NCBI GenBank assembly: GCA_017536965.1
Contig: JAFWCK010000053.1
Coordinates: forward strand, 1-58,210
Source of the DNA: Lachnospiraceae bacterium
Lineage (GTDB): Bacteria > Bacillota > Clostridia > Lachnospirales > Lachnospiraceae
DNA length: 58,210 nt
Reading direction: 5' to 3'
How positions within the stretch are numbered: position 1 is the stretch's first letter; the number at the start of each line of letters is the position of its first letter. Positions 16,832 through 23,936 of the stretch are shown here, piece by piece. The position numbers were made by a program, and so were the translations under genes. Below the pieces are notes generated by a model. That model did no database searches. It saw nothing but the letters and a program-made list of their open reading frames with translations, and was not told the DNA's origin.

Positions 16832-18489
16832 TTTTTACTCTCCTTCTTTTTTCCCCTGAAAATGATGCCTGCCGCAGAGATGGCTGTTATGCCTAAACCT
16901 AATGCAATAATCAACGCAAGACCTGGTTCTCCTGAAAGCGGCATCTGCACTTTTTTGATATTTCCCACTGTAACATTCACCAGGCACCTTGCCGCAATAG
17001 CAGCACTATCTGCATCACCATTGACCAGATAATCATTTTTACTGTCTATTCCTGCTGCAGCATCTGTATTGCCAGAAACTACATTCGTCAAGGTCTGAAG
17101 CGATCCATCTTCCCCATAATCTGCCCGGATTGTGACAATCGTATCCTCGTTCTTTATTTGATACATATCCGGTGCCTGTACTTCTTTCAGAAGATAGCTT
17201 CCTGCATCCAGACCTGCGACTTCAAAGCTTCCATCCTTGCCTGTCCGGAATTCATAGGGAGCCGTTCCCAGTCTGCCATCCTGCTGCACAAACAACCCCT
17301 CTGAAGAAGCATCATCCGGAGTAGATGCCATGATCATAAAACGGGCACCGGGAAGTGAAACATTGGTATCTCGATCTTTCTTTTCCAGATGCAGCGCAAA
17401 TGCATATAAATAGTCTTTAACTGTATGTGTTTTTCCAATCTCTCTGGTGTTTGGATTAGAACTGTAGAAAATACATGCCTCGTTTGGGTTTCCGGATGCG
17501 CCAATTACGCAGTCATCATTTAATTTGACCGAGTAGGTCAAAATGATCTTGCTGTCAGCATTCAGATGGACATTTGGGATTGCATAAAGGTCCTCACAGA
17601 TAACTTCCAGCTTCCTTGTGCCATCTACCTGCTGCGTTAACGCTTCCCGGAAGGATGAAGAGACGTCCTTCCCATCTATGGTCACCTTATAAGAGCCAAG
17701 ATTATAATCAATTCCTCTGCTCATAACATCTTCAAACCCGTAGTAATACAGATCGTATGTTTGAATATTCATAGCGACCGTTCCTGTGATCTGATGCCGG
17801 ATATCCTGTCCCCGCTGTGCATCGGCTCCATATTGCCACACAGCGCCATCTGCATCGTTCAGGATCTGTTTGTCAATGGACGGAACGGATCTCTTTTCTG
17901 TAACAGTCACAGACCCTCCGCCAATGATGGTAAAAATCGGCGACGTACCACTCTCGTCCATGTCAATGGAATCATTTGCAGTGACCAACAGCCAGTATCC
18001 TTCCGGCAGGGTCACAGTCTGTCCCTTTGAAACAACAACAGCACCATCGACATCATCTGCAGCCGCAGCGAGCTTATTCAAAAGCTCATTCGCCTGTAAA
18101 ATAGTATTCTGATCTGTTATTAATTCTCCGGATACATTTCTCACAGCCGCTGAAATATAATCAGCCGCGTCCTGCGCATCTAAAGATGAATATGATGACG
18201 TAAACTGCCTGATCACTCCAACCACAGTGTTTCGCATTTCATCCGACGGCCAGGCAAAATCAGAAAGAGTTCCATCTTCATTCTTTTTAGCTTTGAAAAT
18301 GCAGAAAGCTTTGGATACCGTATCCTGCTCATCAAAGGTTTCCACCTGAACGTTTCCTTCTCCATATGAGACTTCACTGTTCGCCATAACAGCCATCGGC
18401 GCACAAAGCATCATTACGCCACTGATAGCAGCAATGGCCACCAGAAGTTTTTTTCTGTTTATTTTTCTTTTCTGTCTCAATAAATCCAT
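16828..18489 (-). CDS. Major pilin, SpaH/EbpB-like, MPLSG sorting signal
   Basis: Protein of 553 residues: basic N terminus and signal peptide ending AVMANS, a pilin N-domain (SVPSIDKQILNDADG), an SpaA-like prealbumin domain with the E-box YLLKEVQAPDMYQI whose Glu helps form isopeptide bonds, and a sorting signal MPLSG (516-520) with membrane helix and KKKESKK. The signal departs from LPXTG at two positions, which fits a dedicated class C sortase. It is the first gene of the operon, with AAAGGAGG before the ATG, and sits right behind a leader terminator. Confidence 0.9.
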   Translation of the reverse strand: MDLLRQKRKINRKKLLVAIAAISGVMMLCAPMAVMANSEVSYGEGNVQVETFDEQDTVSKAFCIFKAKKNEDGTLSDFAWPSDEMRNTVVGVIRQFTSSYSSLDAQDAADYISAAVRNVSGELITDQNTILQANELLNKLAAAADDVDGAVVVSKGQTVTLPEGYWLLVTANDSIDMDESGTSPIFTIIGGGSVTVTEKRSVPSIDKQILNDADGAVWQYGADAQRGQDIRHQITGTVAMNIQTYDLYYYGFEDVMSRGIDYNLGSYKVTIDGKDVSSSFREALTQQVDGTRKLEVICEDLYAIPNVHLNADSKIILTYSVKLNDDCVIGASGNPNEACIFYSSNPNTREIGKTHTVKDYLYAFALHLEKKDRDTNVSLPGARFMIMASTPDDASSEGLFVQQDGRLGTAPYEFRTGKDGSFEVAGLDAGSYLLKEVQAPDMYQIKNEDTIVTIRADYGEDGSLQTLTNVVSGNTDAAAGIDSKNDYLVNGDADSAAIAARCLVNVTVGNIKKVQMPLSGEPGLALIIALGLGITAISAAGIIFRGKKKESKK

Positions 18490-18512
18490 ATATACCTCCT
18501 TTTTTGCATATG

Positions 18513-18533
18513 AAAAAAGCCTTTCATAAGGCT
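18513..18533 (-). terminator. Leader terminator 24 bases before the pilin start codon
   Basis: On the minus strand, AGCCTT-ATGA-AAGGCT is followed by T6. Its position between the structured leader and the ribosome site of the first pilin gene means it either ends a separate small RNA or acts as an attenuator. Confidence 0.85.
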
Positions 18534-18770
18534 CATATCATTACTGATCATATTTGATGCCCTCACCCCTGATCTGGGGAACACACCAGCCTGTGCCAAA
18601 AGCACAACATAGGTATTTCACCTTCCCGAGGATCTCTCCGGACCGCCCTCATTGCCTGGGACTATTCTCTGGCCGTCAGGTTTCTATAGCACGGACTGTG
18701 ACTGGACGGAAGTATCTTTAAATGTAGCCGGGTGCTGCGTATTCTTTTTTCAATGTGCTTAAAAATGAGT
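18534..18770 (-). ncRNA. Structured leader RNA of the pilus operon, class unknown
   Basis: About 235 bases without an open frame, GC-richer than flanking spacers. Minus-strand hairpins include CCGTC..GACGG enclosing about 27 bases, GAGG..CCTC, AGGT-GAAAT-ACCT, TGTGC-TTTTG-GCACA and CCCC-AGATCA-GGGG, and the terminator follows. I could not match it to riboswitch families I know: the B12, SAM, c-di-GMP-I/II, glycine, ydaO and T-box cores are absent. A riboswitch-like attenuator or a stand-alone small RNA are both possible. Confidence 0.55.
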
Positions 18771-18827
18771 TTTGTTTGCCGAGATGGCAAATGAAAAAAG
18801 ATAATCTAGAACTGAAATAAAAGAACT

Positions 18828-18872
18828 GCTTATTTCAGTGGAATCAAAATAACAGATTCCACCAAAATAAGC
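18828..18872 (-). terminator. Long-stem terminator of the DUF2804 gene
   Basis: An 18-base imperfect stem starting GCTTATTT and containing GTGGAATC/GATTCCAC, with a 9-base loop. On the minus strand it is followed by AGTTCTTTTATTT. It lies just behind the stop at 18893. Confidence 0.8.
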
Positions 18873-18892
18873 AACTAGTTTTTTGTGTTTTC

Positions 18893-19915
18893 TTAATACC
18901 TGTTATGTACTTTTTCCGCAAAACACATAACATCGCGGATCGTGATCTTGGTTCCGTCATCCAGAATCGCTGTCCCGCTCATTTTTCCGAAGACCTGATG
19001 CTGATCAGAAATCAGAATTTTAAAATCAAGATTTGCAGCCCTGTCCAGAACCGGTACAAAATCCATTTCAAAGCGCCCATCAGAAGAAGTGAAAGTCCAT
19101 GGATCCATATATCCGCTCTGCGGGATATGAAATGTAATATCATCCAGTTTATGCACTTTCCCGTTATAGAACAGCACATTTTCCGTAGCAGCCTTTGTAT
19201 TGCCAAATCCGTAGCCAATATTGAATCCAAATGCATTTCCGTCCAAGTCACAATTTCCAGATCCCCAGTACCAGGTATTATCGTATGTCCAGACACCGCG
19301 TCCCCAATCCAGGGTCCCGAAATCCGTCGATGGATCAAAAGTATATCGTTTGCCGTCAAATTCCATATAACCGGATGCCCGCATGCAGTTGATCTTCTGG
19401 TTGTAGTAAAAATGCTTATCCTTATCCCACGGGGTTGCAATGACCATAGCGTCCATCTGGGGCTGTTCCAATTGGATATCGCAGTCAAATGGTTTCCCAT
19501 CACAGAACTGATCAAAATGACAGGTGATATGACGTTTTCCTTCTTCTAGTGTAAACCGCATTTTTAGACGTTTATCTTCGTAAATGGTATTTCCTTTGGA
19601 GGAATCTGACGGCAGCTTCAATTTTCCCATCGGGAATGCATTCAAAACGGTTTCTGTATGTTCCCACGGGGTTTCATCAAACAGCAAAAGTGATACGGAC
19701 TGCAGTCCGATATAGCCGTCATCGGAGATAGTAAAAGCCCCTGCAAAATGCTGACTCAGTACCAGATAATAATCCCATTCTTTGATACGGAACTTGGATG
19801 CTTTGATCTTCGTACGGTCATACTGCTGCACCAGGGAGCGGGACCAGCCTGGCTCTCTCAGGTTGCCTTTCTCATCCAGCAAAGGCTGTATTTGGGATAC
19901 TTCGTGATTTCTCAT
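18893..19915 (-). CDS. DUF2804-family protein
   Basis: Protein of 340 residues. It matches DUF2804 along its length: LLDEKGNLREPGWS near the N terminus, KASKFRIKEWDYYLVL, a central DFGTLDWGRGVWTYDNTWYW and GFNIGYGFGN. The fold resembles lipocalin-like/AttH-type beta barrels, but the biochemical role is not known. No signal peptide. Single gene with its own terminator; the next gene upstream is a lipoprotein separated by another terminator. Confidence 0.85.
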   Translation of the reverse strand: MRNHEVSQIQPLLDEKGNLREPGWSRSLVQQYDRTKIKASKFRIKEWDYYLVLSQHFAGAFTISDDGYIGLQSVSLLLFDETPWEHTETVLNAFPMGKLKLPSDSSKGNTIYEDKRLKMRFTLEEGKRHITCHFDQFCDGKPFDCDIQLEQPQMDAMVIATPWDKDKHFYYNQKINCMRASGYMEFDGKRYTFDPSTDFGTLDWGRGVWTYDNTWYWGSGNCDLDGNAFGFNIGYGFGNTKAATENVLFYNGKVHKLDDITFHIPQSGYMDPWTFTSSDGRFEMDFVPVLDRAANLDFKILISDQHQVFGKMSGTAILDDGTKITIRDVMCFAEKVHNRY

Positions 19916-19920
19916 AACTC

Positions 19921-19961
19921 AAAAATGTAAGATCCCGCAGAGGTTCATTTCTGCGGGATCT
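19921..19961 (-). terminator. Terminator of the lipoprotein gene
   Basis: Stem AGATCCCGCAG/CTGCGGGATCT with a 10-base loop. On the minus strand TACATTTTT follows. Confidence 0.85.
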
Positions 19962-19974
19962 ATTCTGCAAAAAA

Positions 19975-20541
19975 CTATTTTGTTGCTAAGCTCTCCATGA
20001 TTGTTTTGATATCCGGATCTTCCCAGGTGACACCTGTTTCTTTGCCGTCTACTGCGACAAGGATATTAAAGTCATATTGTGCGTTATCTGTTTTGTAATG
20101 AATAATTTCATACGTATATCCAAGGGAAGTCCCTCTAAATCCTGTGCACTCTATGCCATTAATCGTGACTCCTTCAAGATCTGTCACATCATCATAGATA
20201 GATCTGAGTTCCATCACAGTAGTTTCCGGAGTGTACCAGTAAATACGGATATTCGCTTTTCCGTATGCATCCATTTCACTGGAAGCCCCTTTTGCCAGGA
20301 AGATCGTTTCAGGATCTACCGGATAATTGCCTTGTTCATCTTTTTCACCGAACATATCTGTCTGTGGAAATACCTTCCATCCGGAAGGAACAGAAACTGT
20401 AAATACACCAGTATCATATGTTTCTGCCTTACCGCCTCCACCGGAATTGCCACCGCCGCCTGCGTTTCCACCGCCACAAGCAGCAAGTGCCAAAACTACT
20501 ACACACAATACAGCAATGATAGCAAGCATTTTCTTTTTCAT
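19975..20541 (-). CDS. Small lipoprotein, function unknown
   Basis: About 188 residues from the ATG at 20541, which follows GGAGGTG. A short basic start and hydrophobic stretch end in the lipobox LALAAC (Cys22), then a Gly/Ser/Asn-rich tether. The rest is a compact domain beginning TYDTGVFTVSVPSGWKVF, a pattern of bacterial surface lipoproteins with a PsbP/DUF1795-like beta sandwich (inference). It would be anchored to the outer face of the membrane. No operon partner. Confidence 0.85.
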   Translation of the reverse strand: MKKKMLAIIAVLCVVVLALAACGGGNAGGGGNSGGGGKAETYDTGVFTVSVPSGWKVFPQTDMFGEKDEQGNYPVDPETIFLAKGASSEMDAYGKANIRIYWYTPETTVMELRSIYDDVTDLEGVTINGIECTGFRGTSLGYTYEIIHYKTDNAQYDFNILVAVDGKETGVTWEDPDIKTIMESLATK

Positions 20542-20624
20542 TTTTAACACCTCCATGATAAATAACACTTCACACTATGAACGTTTCTTTATTATTATAC
20601 CATAAGCCCAAGAAAAAACGTTTT

Positions 20625-21674
20625 TCACTTTTTATTTACATGCGGAAATAGTTTCAATTGGTTGAAGAAAATATTATACAGTCGGAGCTTTCGCAGCACA
20701 AAGGAAATCAGAAGCGGAATGATCACTCCACAAGGAAGTCCAATGATAATAAAAACAACCGGGAAAGCAATACCGTTCTTCGTCAGTAGATATCGGATCG
20801 CAGAAAGCACAAAGGTATGGATCAGATATATCTCGAGGCTGTGTTTTCCCAGGTAGCCCAGAAAGCTGCTATTTCCCAGCCACCTGACTTCTTTGAAAAG
20901 AAAATAAAAGCTTAGAGAAAAACTGCCTGCCACAAACCAGTTTACCAAAAAGCGATCATTCAAATATCTGGCAGGCGTCCAGAATACAATACACAAAATA
21001 AGAGAAACGGCACTGAGCAGTAGAAGCACTCGTCGAACAATTTTGTGTTCTTTCAGGGAAATCTCCTTTTGCCATCTTTTAGCCAATACAATGCCTAAAA
21101 AGAAGAAGAATGAATTGTAAAACACGTGTTTTACGTCAAAATAATATTTGGGAGGAAGAAAGTAGCTGCCGAGATTAAAGAGAAATGTCACCGAAAGCAT
21201 GACCCACATATTTGCCCGCTCCAGCTGAAAGATTCCGAAAAAAAGATAAAAAATGATGAGGACAAATATATACCATAAAAGCTGGATTGATTTAACCGGA
21301 ATCAGAATAATATCTGTCCACGCTGCAGGAGTATTGACGGCTTCCGCAAAAAGCAACCGGGACAAACCAAGGATCAGCGACCACAGAAAATAAAGGATCG
21401 ATAATCTGGCAATCTGCAGTCCTATCCTTTTTTTTTGACCATTTACATACTTACTGCTGCAATATGCTCGGTAAAAAGTTTCCCCACTCAGTAGAATAAA
21501 CAAGGGCATATGAAATGAATAAATAATGTTATAAAGGAAAAAGTAAGTTGTCTGCGTAAAAGGATCCCACAAACTTCCGCTTGCGATGTGTCCAAGCACA
21601 ACACAAAGGATGGCAAACCCTTTTAGCGCATCTATATAGGCGATTCGTTTACTATTCTGCATTTCTTGATTCAT
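20625..21674 (-). CDS. Acyltransferase family 3 membrane protein
   Basis: Protein of 349 residues with about ten membrane helices. The start IAYIDALKGFAILCVVLGHI carries the family's conserved DxLKGxAIxxVVxGH with the catalytic-type His. FHMPLFILLSGETFY and a late SLEIYLIHTFVL are also typical. Such proteins transfer acetyl or succinyl groups to surface polysaccharides or peptidoglycan. The target here is unknown. It is monocistronic, between the lipoprotein and the divergent metal-transport operon. Confidence 0.9.
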   Translation of the reverse strand: MNQEMQNSKRIAYIDALKGFAILCVVLGHIASGSLWDPFTQTTYFFLYNIIYSFHMPLFILLSGETFYRAYCSSKYVNGQKKRIGLQIARLSILYFLWSLILGLSRLLFAEAVNTPAAWTDIILIPVKSIQLLWYIFVLIIFYLFFGIFQLERANMWVMLSVTFLFNLGSYFLPPKYYFDVKHVFYNSFFFFLGIVLAKRWQKEISLKEHKIVRRVLLLLSAVSLILCIVFWTPARYLNDRFLVNWFVAGSFSLSFYFLFKEVRWLGNSSFLGYLGKHSLEIYLIHTFVLSAIRYLLTKNGIAFPVVFIIIGLPCGVIIPLLISFVLRKLRLYNIFFNQLKLFPHVNKK

Positions 21675-21744
21675 TTTCGTTTATCCCTGTCTGCATCATA
21701 CACTATTATCAACGATATCTTCAAGACATACTGTTTTTTTTAAA

Positions 21745-21762
21745 AGTTAGATTATGCTAACT
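21745..21762 (+). promoter_or_regulatory. Predicted metal-repressor operator 4 (HMA-ZIP operon)
   Basis: AGTTAG-ATTATG-CTAACT has the same 6-6-6 layout and GTTAG half-site as the three feo operators 20 kb away. A TACAAT box at 21781-21786 would be the -10, so the operator overlaps the expected -35 position. This suggests the two operons share a regulator. Confidence 0.72.
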
Positions 21763-21848
21763 ATTTTGATAAACTTATGCTACAATATCAACAGAGTTTT
21801 ATAAATATGATTATTTATCAACTGAGTTAAATAGAATGGGAGACTAAA

Positions 21849-22103
21849 ATGATCAAGACATCTATGAAAATCGAAGGAATGATGTGTGGAATGTGCGAAG
21901 CACATATCTGTAACGCCATCCGGAAGGTTATCCCTTCTGCAAAAAAGGTCGAGGCCTCCAGAAGAAAAAAAGAGGCTTCCTTTCTGACAGAAGATCCTGT
22001 AGATGCAATCCAGCTGAAAGCTGCGATTGATGAAACAGGCTACACTTGTCTGGAAGTGAATTCAGAACAATACATCAAGAAAGGATTGTTTGGCGGGAAA
22101 TGA
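21849..22103 (+). CDS. Heavy-metal-associated (HMA) domain protein
   Basis: Protein of 84 residues with the metal-binding loop GMMCGMCE (Cys13, Cys16) and a beta-alpha-beta fold like copper chaperones; ETGYTCLEV closes it. The loop has Met before and between the cysteines, as in several HMA modules. It may deliver metal to, or sense it for, the ZIP-family transporter whose start codon overlaps its stop (ATGA). Co-transcription is therefore very likely. The metal is not determined by the sequence. Confidence 0.85.
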   Translation: MIKTSMKIEGMMCGMCEAHICNAIRKVIPSAKKVEASRRKKEASFLTEDPVDAIQLKAAIDETGYTCLEVNSEQYIKKGLFGGK

Positions 22104-22888
22104 AGACAGTTTTATTTGGTCTGCTAATTCCTTTTATAGGCACTGCTGCCGGATCTGCCTGTGTCTTCTTTCTGAAAAAAGAATTAAAGAATGGTGTACA
22201 GCGTGCCCTGACTGGGTTTGCGGCAGGTGTCATGGTCGCTGCTTCCATCTGGAGTCTGATCGTTCCGGCCATAGAGCAGTCAGCCGCAAAAGGACGATGG
22301 GCCTTCCTTCCTGCTTTTATCGGTTTTTGGCTGGGCATCCTTTTTCTTCTTTTACTGGATCATGTGATACCTCATCTGCATAGAAATATCGATCAGGCAG
22401 AACAGGCCGAGGGCCCGAAAAACCATCTGAGCCGTACCATTATGATGGTCCTCGCCGTTACACTGCATAACATCCCGGAAGGCATGGCTGTGGGTGTAGT
22501 CTACGCTGGATTGTTATCTGAGTCAGCAAATATTACAGCAGGTGGTGCGCTTGCCCTGGCACTGGGTATCGCAATCCAGAATTTTCCGGAAGGAGCGATC
22601 ATCTCAATGCCGCTTTTTACGGAAGGAAAAAGCAAAACACAATCCTTCTGGCTGGGCGTTCTCTCCGGTGCCGTGGAGCCGCTTTTTGGAGGACTGACTA
22701 TTCTGATTGCAAGTCTTGTTGTCCCTGCCATGCCATATCTTCTGACGTTTGCCGCGGGAGCCATGCTTTACGTAGTCGTAGAAGAACTGATCCCTGAAAT
22801 GTCCACTGGCACTCATTCGAATATCGGCGTCATGTTCTTTGCCATCGGCTTCAGTCTCATGATGGCATTGGATGTTGCACTAGGATAA
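22100..22888 (+). CDS. ZIP-family divalent metal transporter
   Basis: About 262 residues from the ATG that overlaps the HMA gene. Eight predicted helices. The binding-site helices read HNIPEGMAVG and NFPEGAIISMP, the hallmark HN-PEG and N-PEG motifs of ZIP proteins (ZupT/GufA type). A short His/acid loop after helix three (HLHRNIDQAEQAEG) could bind metal. Transport of Zn, Fe or Mn into the cell is the family role. The upstream operator shared with feo points to iron or manganese status control. Confidence 0.9.
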   Translation: MKTVLFGLLIPFIGTAAGSACVFFLKKELKNGVQRALTGFAAGVMVAASIWSLIVPAIEQSAAKGRWAFLPAFIGFWLGILFLLLLDHVIPHLHRNIDQAEQAEGPKNHLSRTIMMVLAVTLHNIPEGMAVGVVYAGLLSESANITAGGALALALGIAIQNFPEGAIISMPLFTEGKSKTQSFWLGVLSGAVEPLFGGLTILIASLVVPAMPYLLTFAAGAMLYVVVEELIPEMSTGTHSNIGVMFFAIGFSLMMALDVALG

Positions 22889-22922
22889 AAAACCGGTCCA
22901 TGCGCCATGCATAGACCGGTTT
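22889..22922. terminator. Bidirectional terminator between convergent genes
   Basis: Stem AAACCGGTC/GACCGGTTT with a 15-base loop. The T run is longer on the minus strand (T6) than on the plus strand. It separates the ZIP gene from the glycyl radical activase gene. Confidence 0.8.
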
Positions 22923-22953
22923 GATATTGTTCCTCTTTCTTACTCAGGCAGAT

Positions 22954-23916
22954 TTAGTGAATCATTGCAGGGAGTCCAAATCCTTCAAACAATTCTTTGA
23001 TCTCTTCCATTTTTGCTTCAGACGGCGGCGTCGCTTCAGCTACAGGTGTATCACTGATCCGCAGATGTTTTGAAACGCCGAGATTATGATACGGCAAAAG
23101 CTGCACCGATGTCACTGCACTTCCAAGTTCCGCACAAAACTCCGCCGTGCGTTTCAGATTCTCCATATCGTCGTTAAAAAGCGGGATTACCGGGATACGA
23201 ATCTGAAGCTTGCCTCCTGCAGCCGCTATGTTTCTGGCATTATCTAATATCGGTTCATTCGGCACGCCTACGGTCTGTTTGTGACGTTCACTGTCCATAT
23301 GCTTGATATCATAAAGATAAAGGTCCGTATATGGCAATGTCATTTCTACCGTCTTCCAGGCGGCAAAGCCGGTGGTATCCAATGCAGTATTGAATTCTTC
23401 TGCCTTTAGCTGCTTTAACAGGGCCAGCGTGAACTCAATCTGGGAGAGCGCTTCTCCGCCGGAAATAGTCACACCACCTCCGGACCGTGCAAAGAAGCTG
23501 CGATCCGGACGCACTTTTTTCATGATTTCCTCAACAGTGTAACTAGTACCGCAAATGAATAACGCATGCGGATAGCATTCCTTGGTACATTCTCCGCAGT
23601 TATCACAAAGATCCCTTTTCACATGCACAAGCTGGATCGACTCACCTGACCTGCTGTCAATGCTTGTTTCTCCCAGTTCTACAGCGTTTTTCGGGCAGGC
23701 TTTGATGCAGCTGCTTTCACATATTTTTGTCCCGACACACCGCATGGAGATCCAGCTCAACTGCGGAAAGAATTCCTGAGACTCCGGGCTGTGACACCAT
23801 GGGCAACGCAGCGGACAGCCTTTTAAAAAGACTGTCGTCCGGATACCTGGTCCGTCCTGTACAGAAAACGGCTGTATATCATATACCATTCCGCTGATTT
23901 CCATAAAGTTTGTCAC
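22954..23916 (-). CDS. Glycyl radical enzyme activase
   Basis: Protein of 320 residues, radical SAM. Cys34, Cys38 and Cys41 (GCPLRCPWC) bind the SAM-cleaving cluster. A ferredoxin-like insert follows with two Cys sets (CIKACP and CDNCGECTKEC), as in activases of decarboxylase and dehydratase-type enzymes but not of pyruvate formate-lyase. GGGVTISGGEAL binds SAM. It should install the glycyl radical on the neighbouring enzyme. The frame begins with GTG; an ATG four codons later is the alternative start. It lies 20 bases behind the enzyme gene. Confidence 0.93.
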   Translation of the reverse strand: MTNFMEISGMVYDIQPFSVQDGPGIRTTVFLKGCPLRCPWCHSPESQEFFPQLSWISMRCVGTKICESSCIKACPKNAVELGETSIDSRSGESIQLVHVKRDLCDNCGECTKECYPHALFICGTSYTVEEIMKKVRPDRSFFARSGGGVTISGGEALSQIEFTLALLKQLKAEEFNTALDTTGFAAWKTVEMTLPYTDLYLYDIKHMDSERHKQTVGVPNEPILDNARNIAAAGGKLQIRIPVIPLFNDDMENLKRTAEFCAELGSAVTSVQLLPYHNLGVSKHLRISDTPVAEATPPSEAKMEEIKELFEGFGLPAMIH

Positions 23917-23936
23917 AATCCCTTTCTCTTTTATTG

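Noticed and set aside
18600-18660. Cobalamin riboswitch suspected from GGGAAGGTGAAATACC on the minus strand
   Set aside because: The conserved CCCGC/ACTGT and downstream GCCACTG parts are missing, and spacing of the matching bases is wrong.
18534-18770. c-di-GMP-I or -II riboswitch, often found before surface genes
   Set aside because: Neither the GGCAAACC / GACGCAAAGCC cores nor the class II core can be found on either strand.
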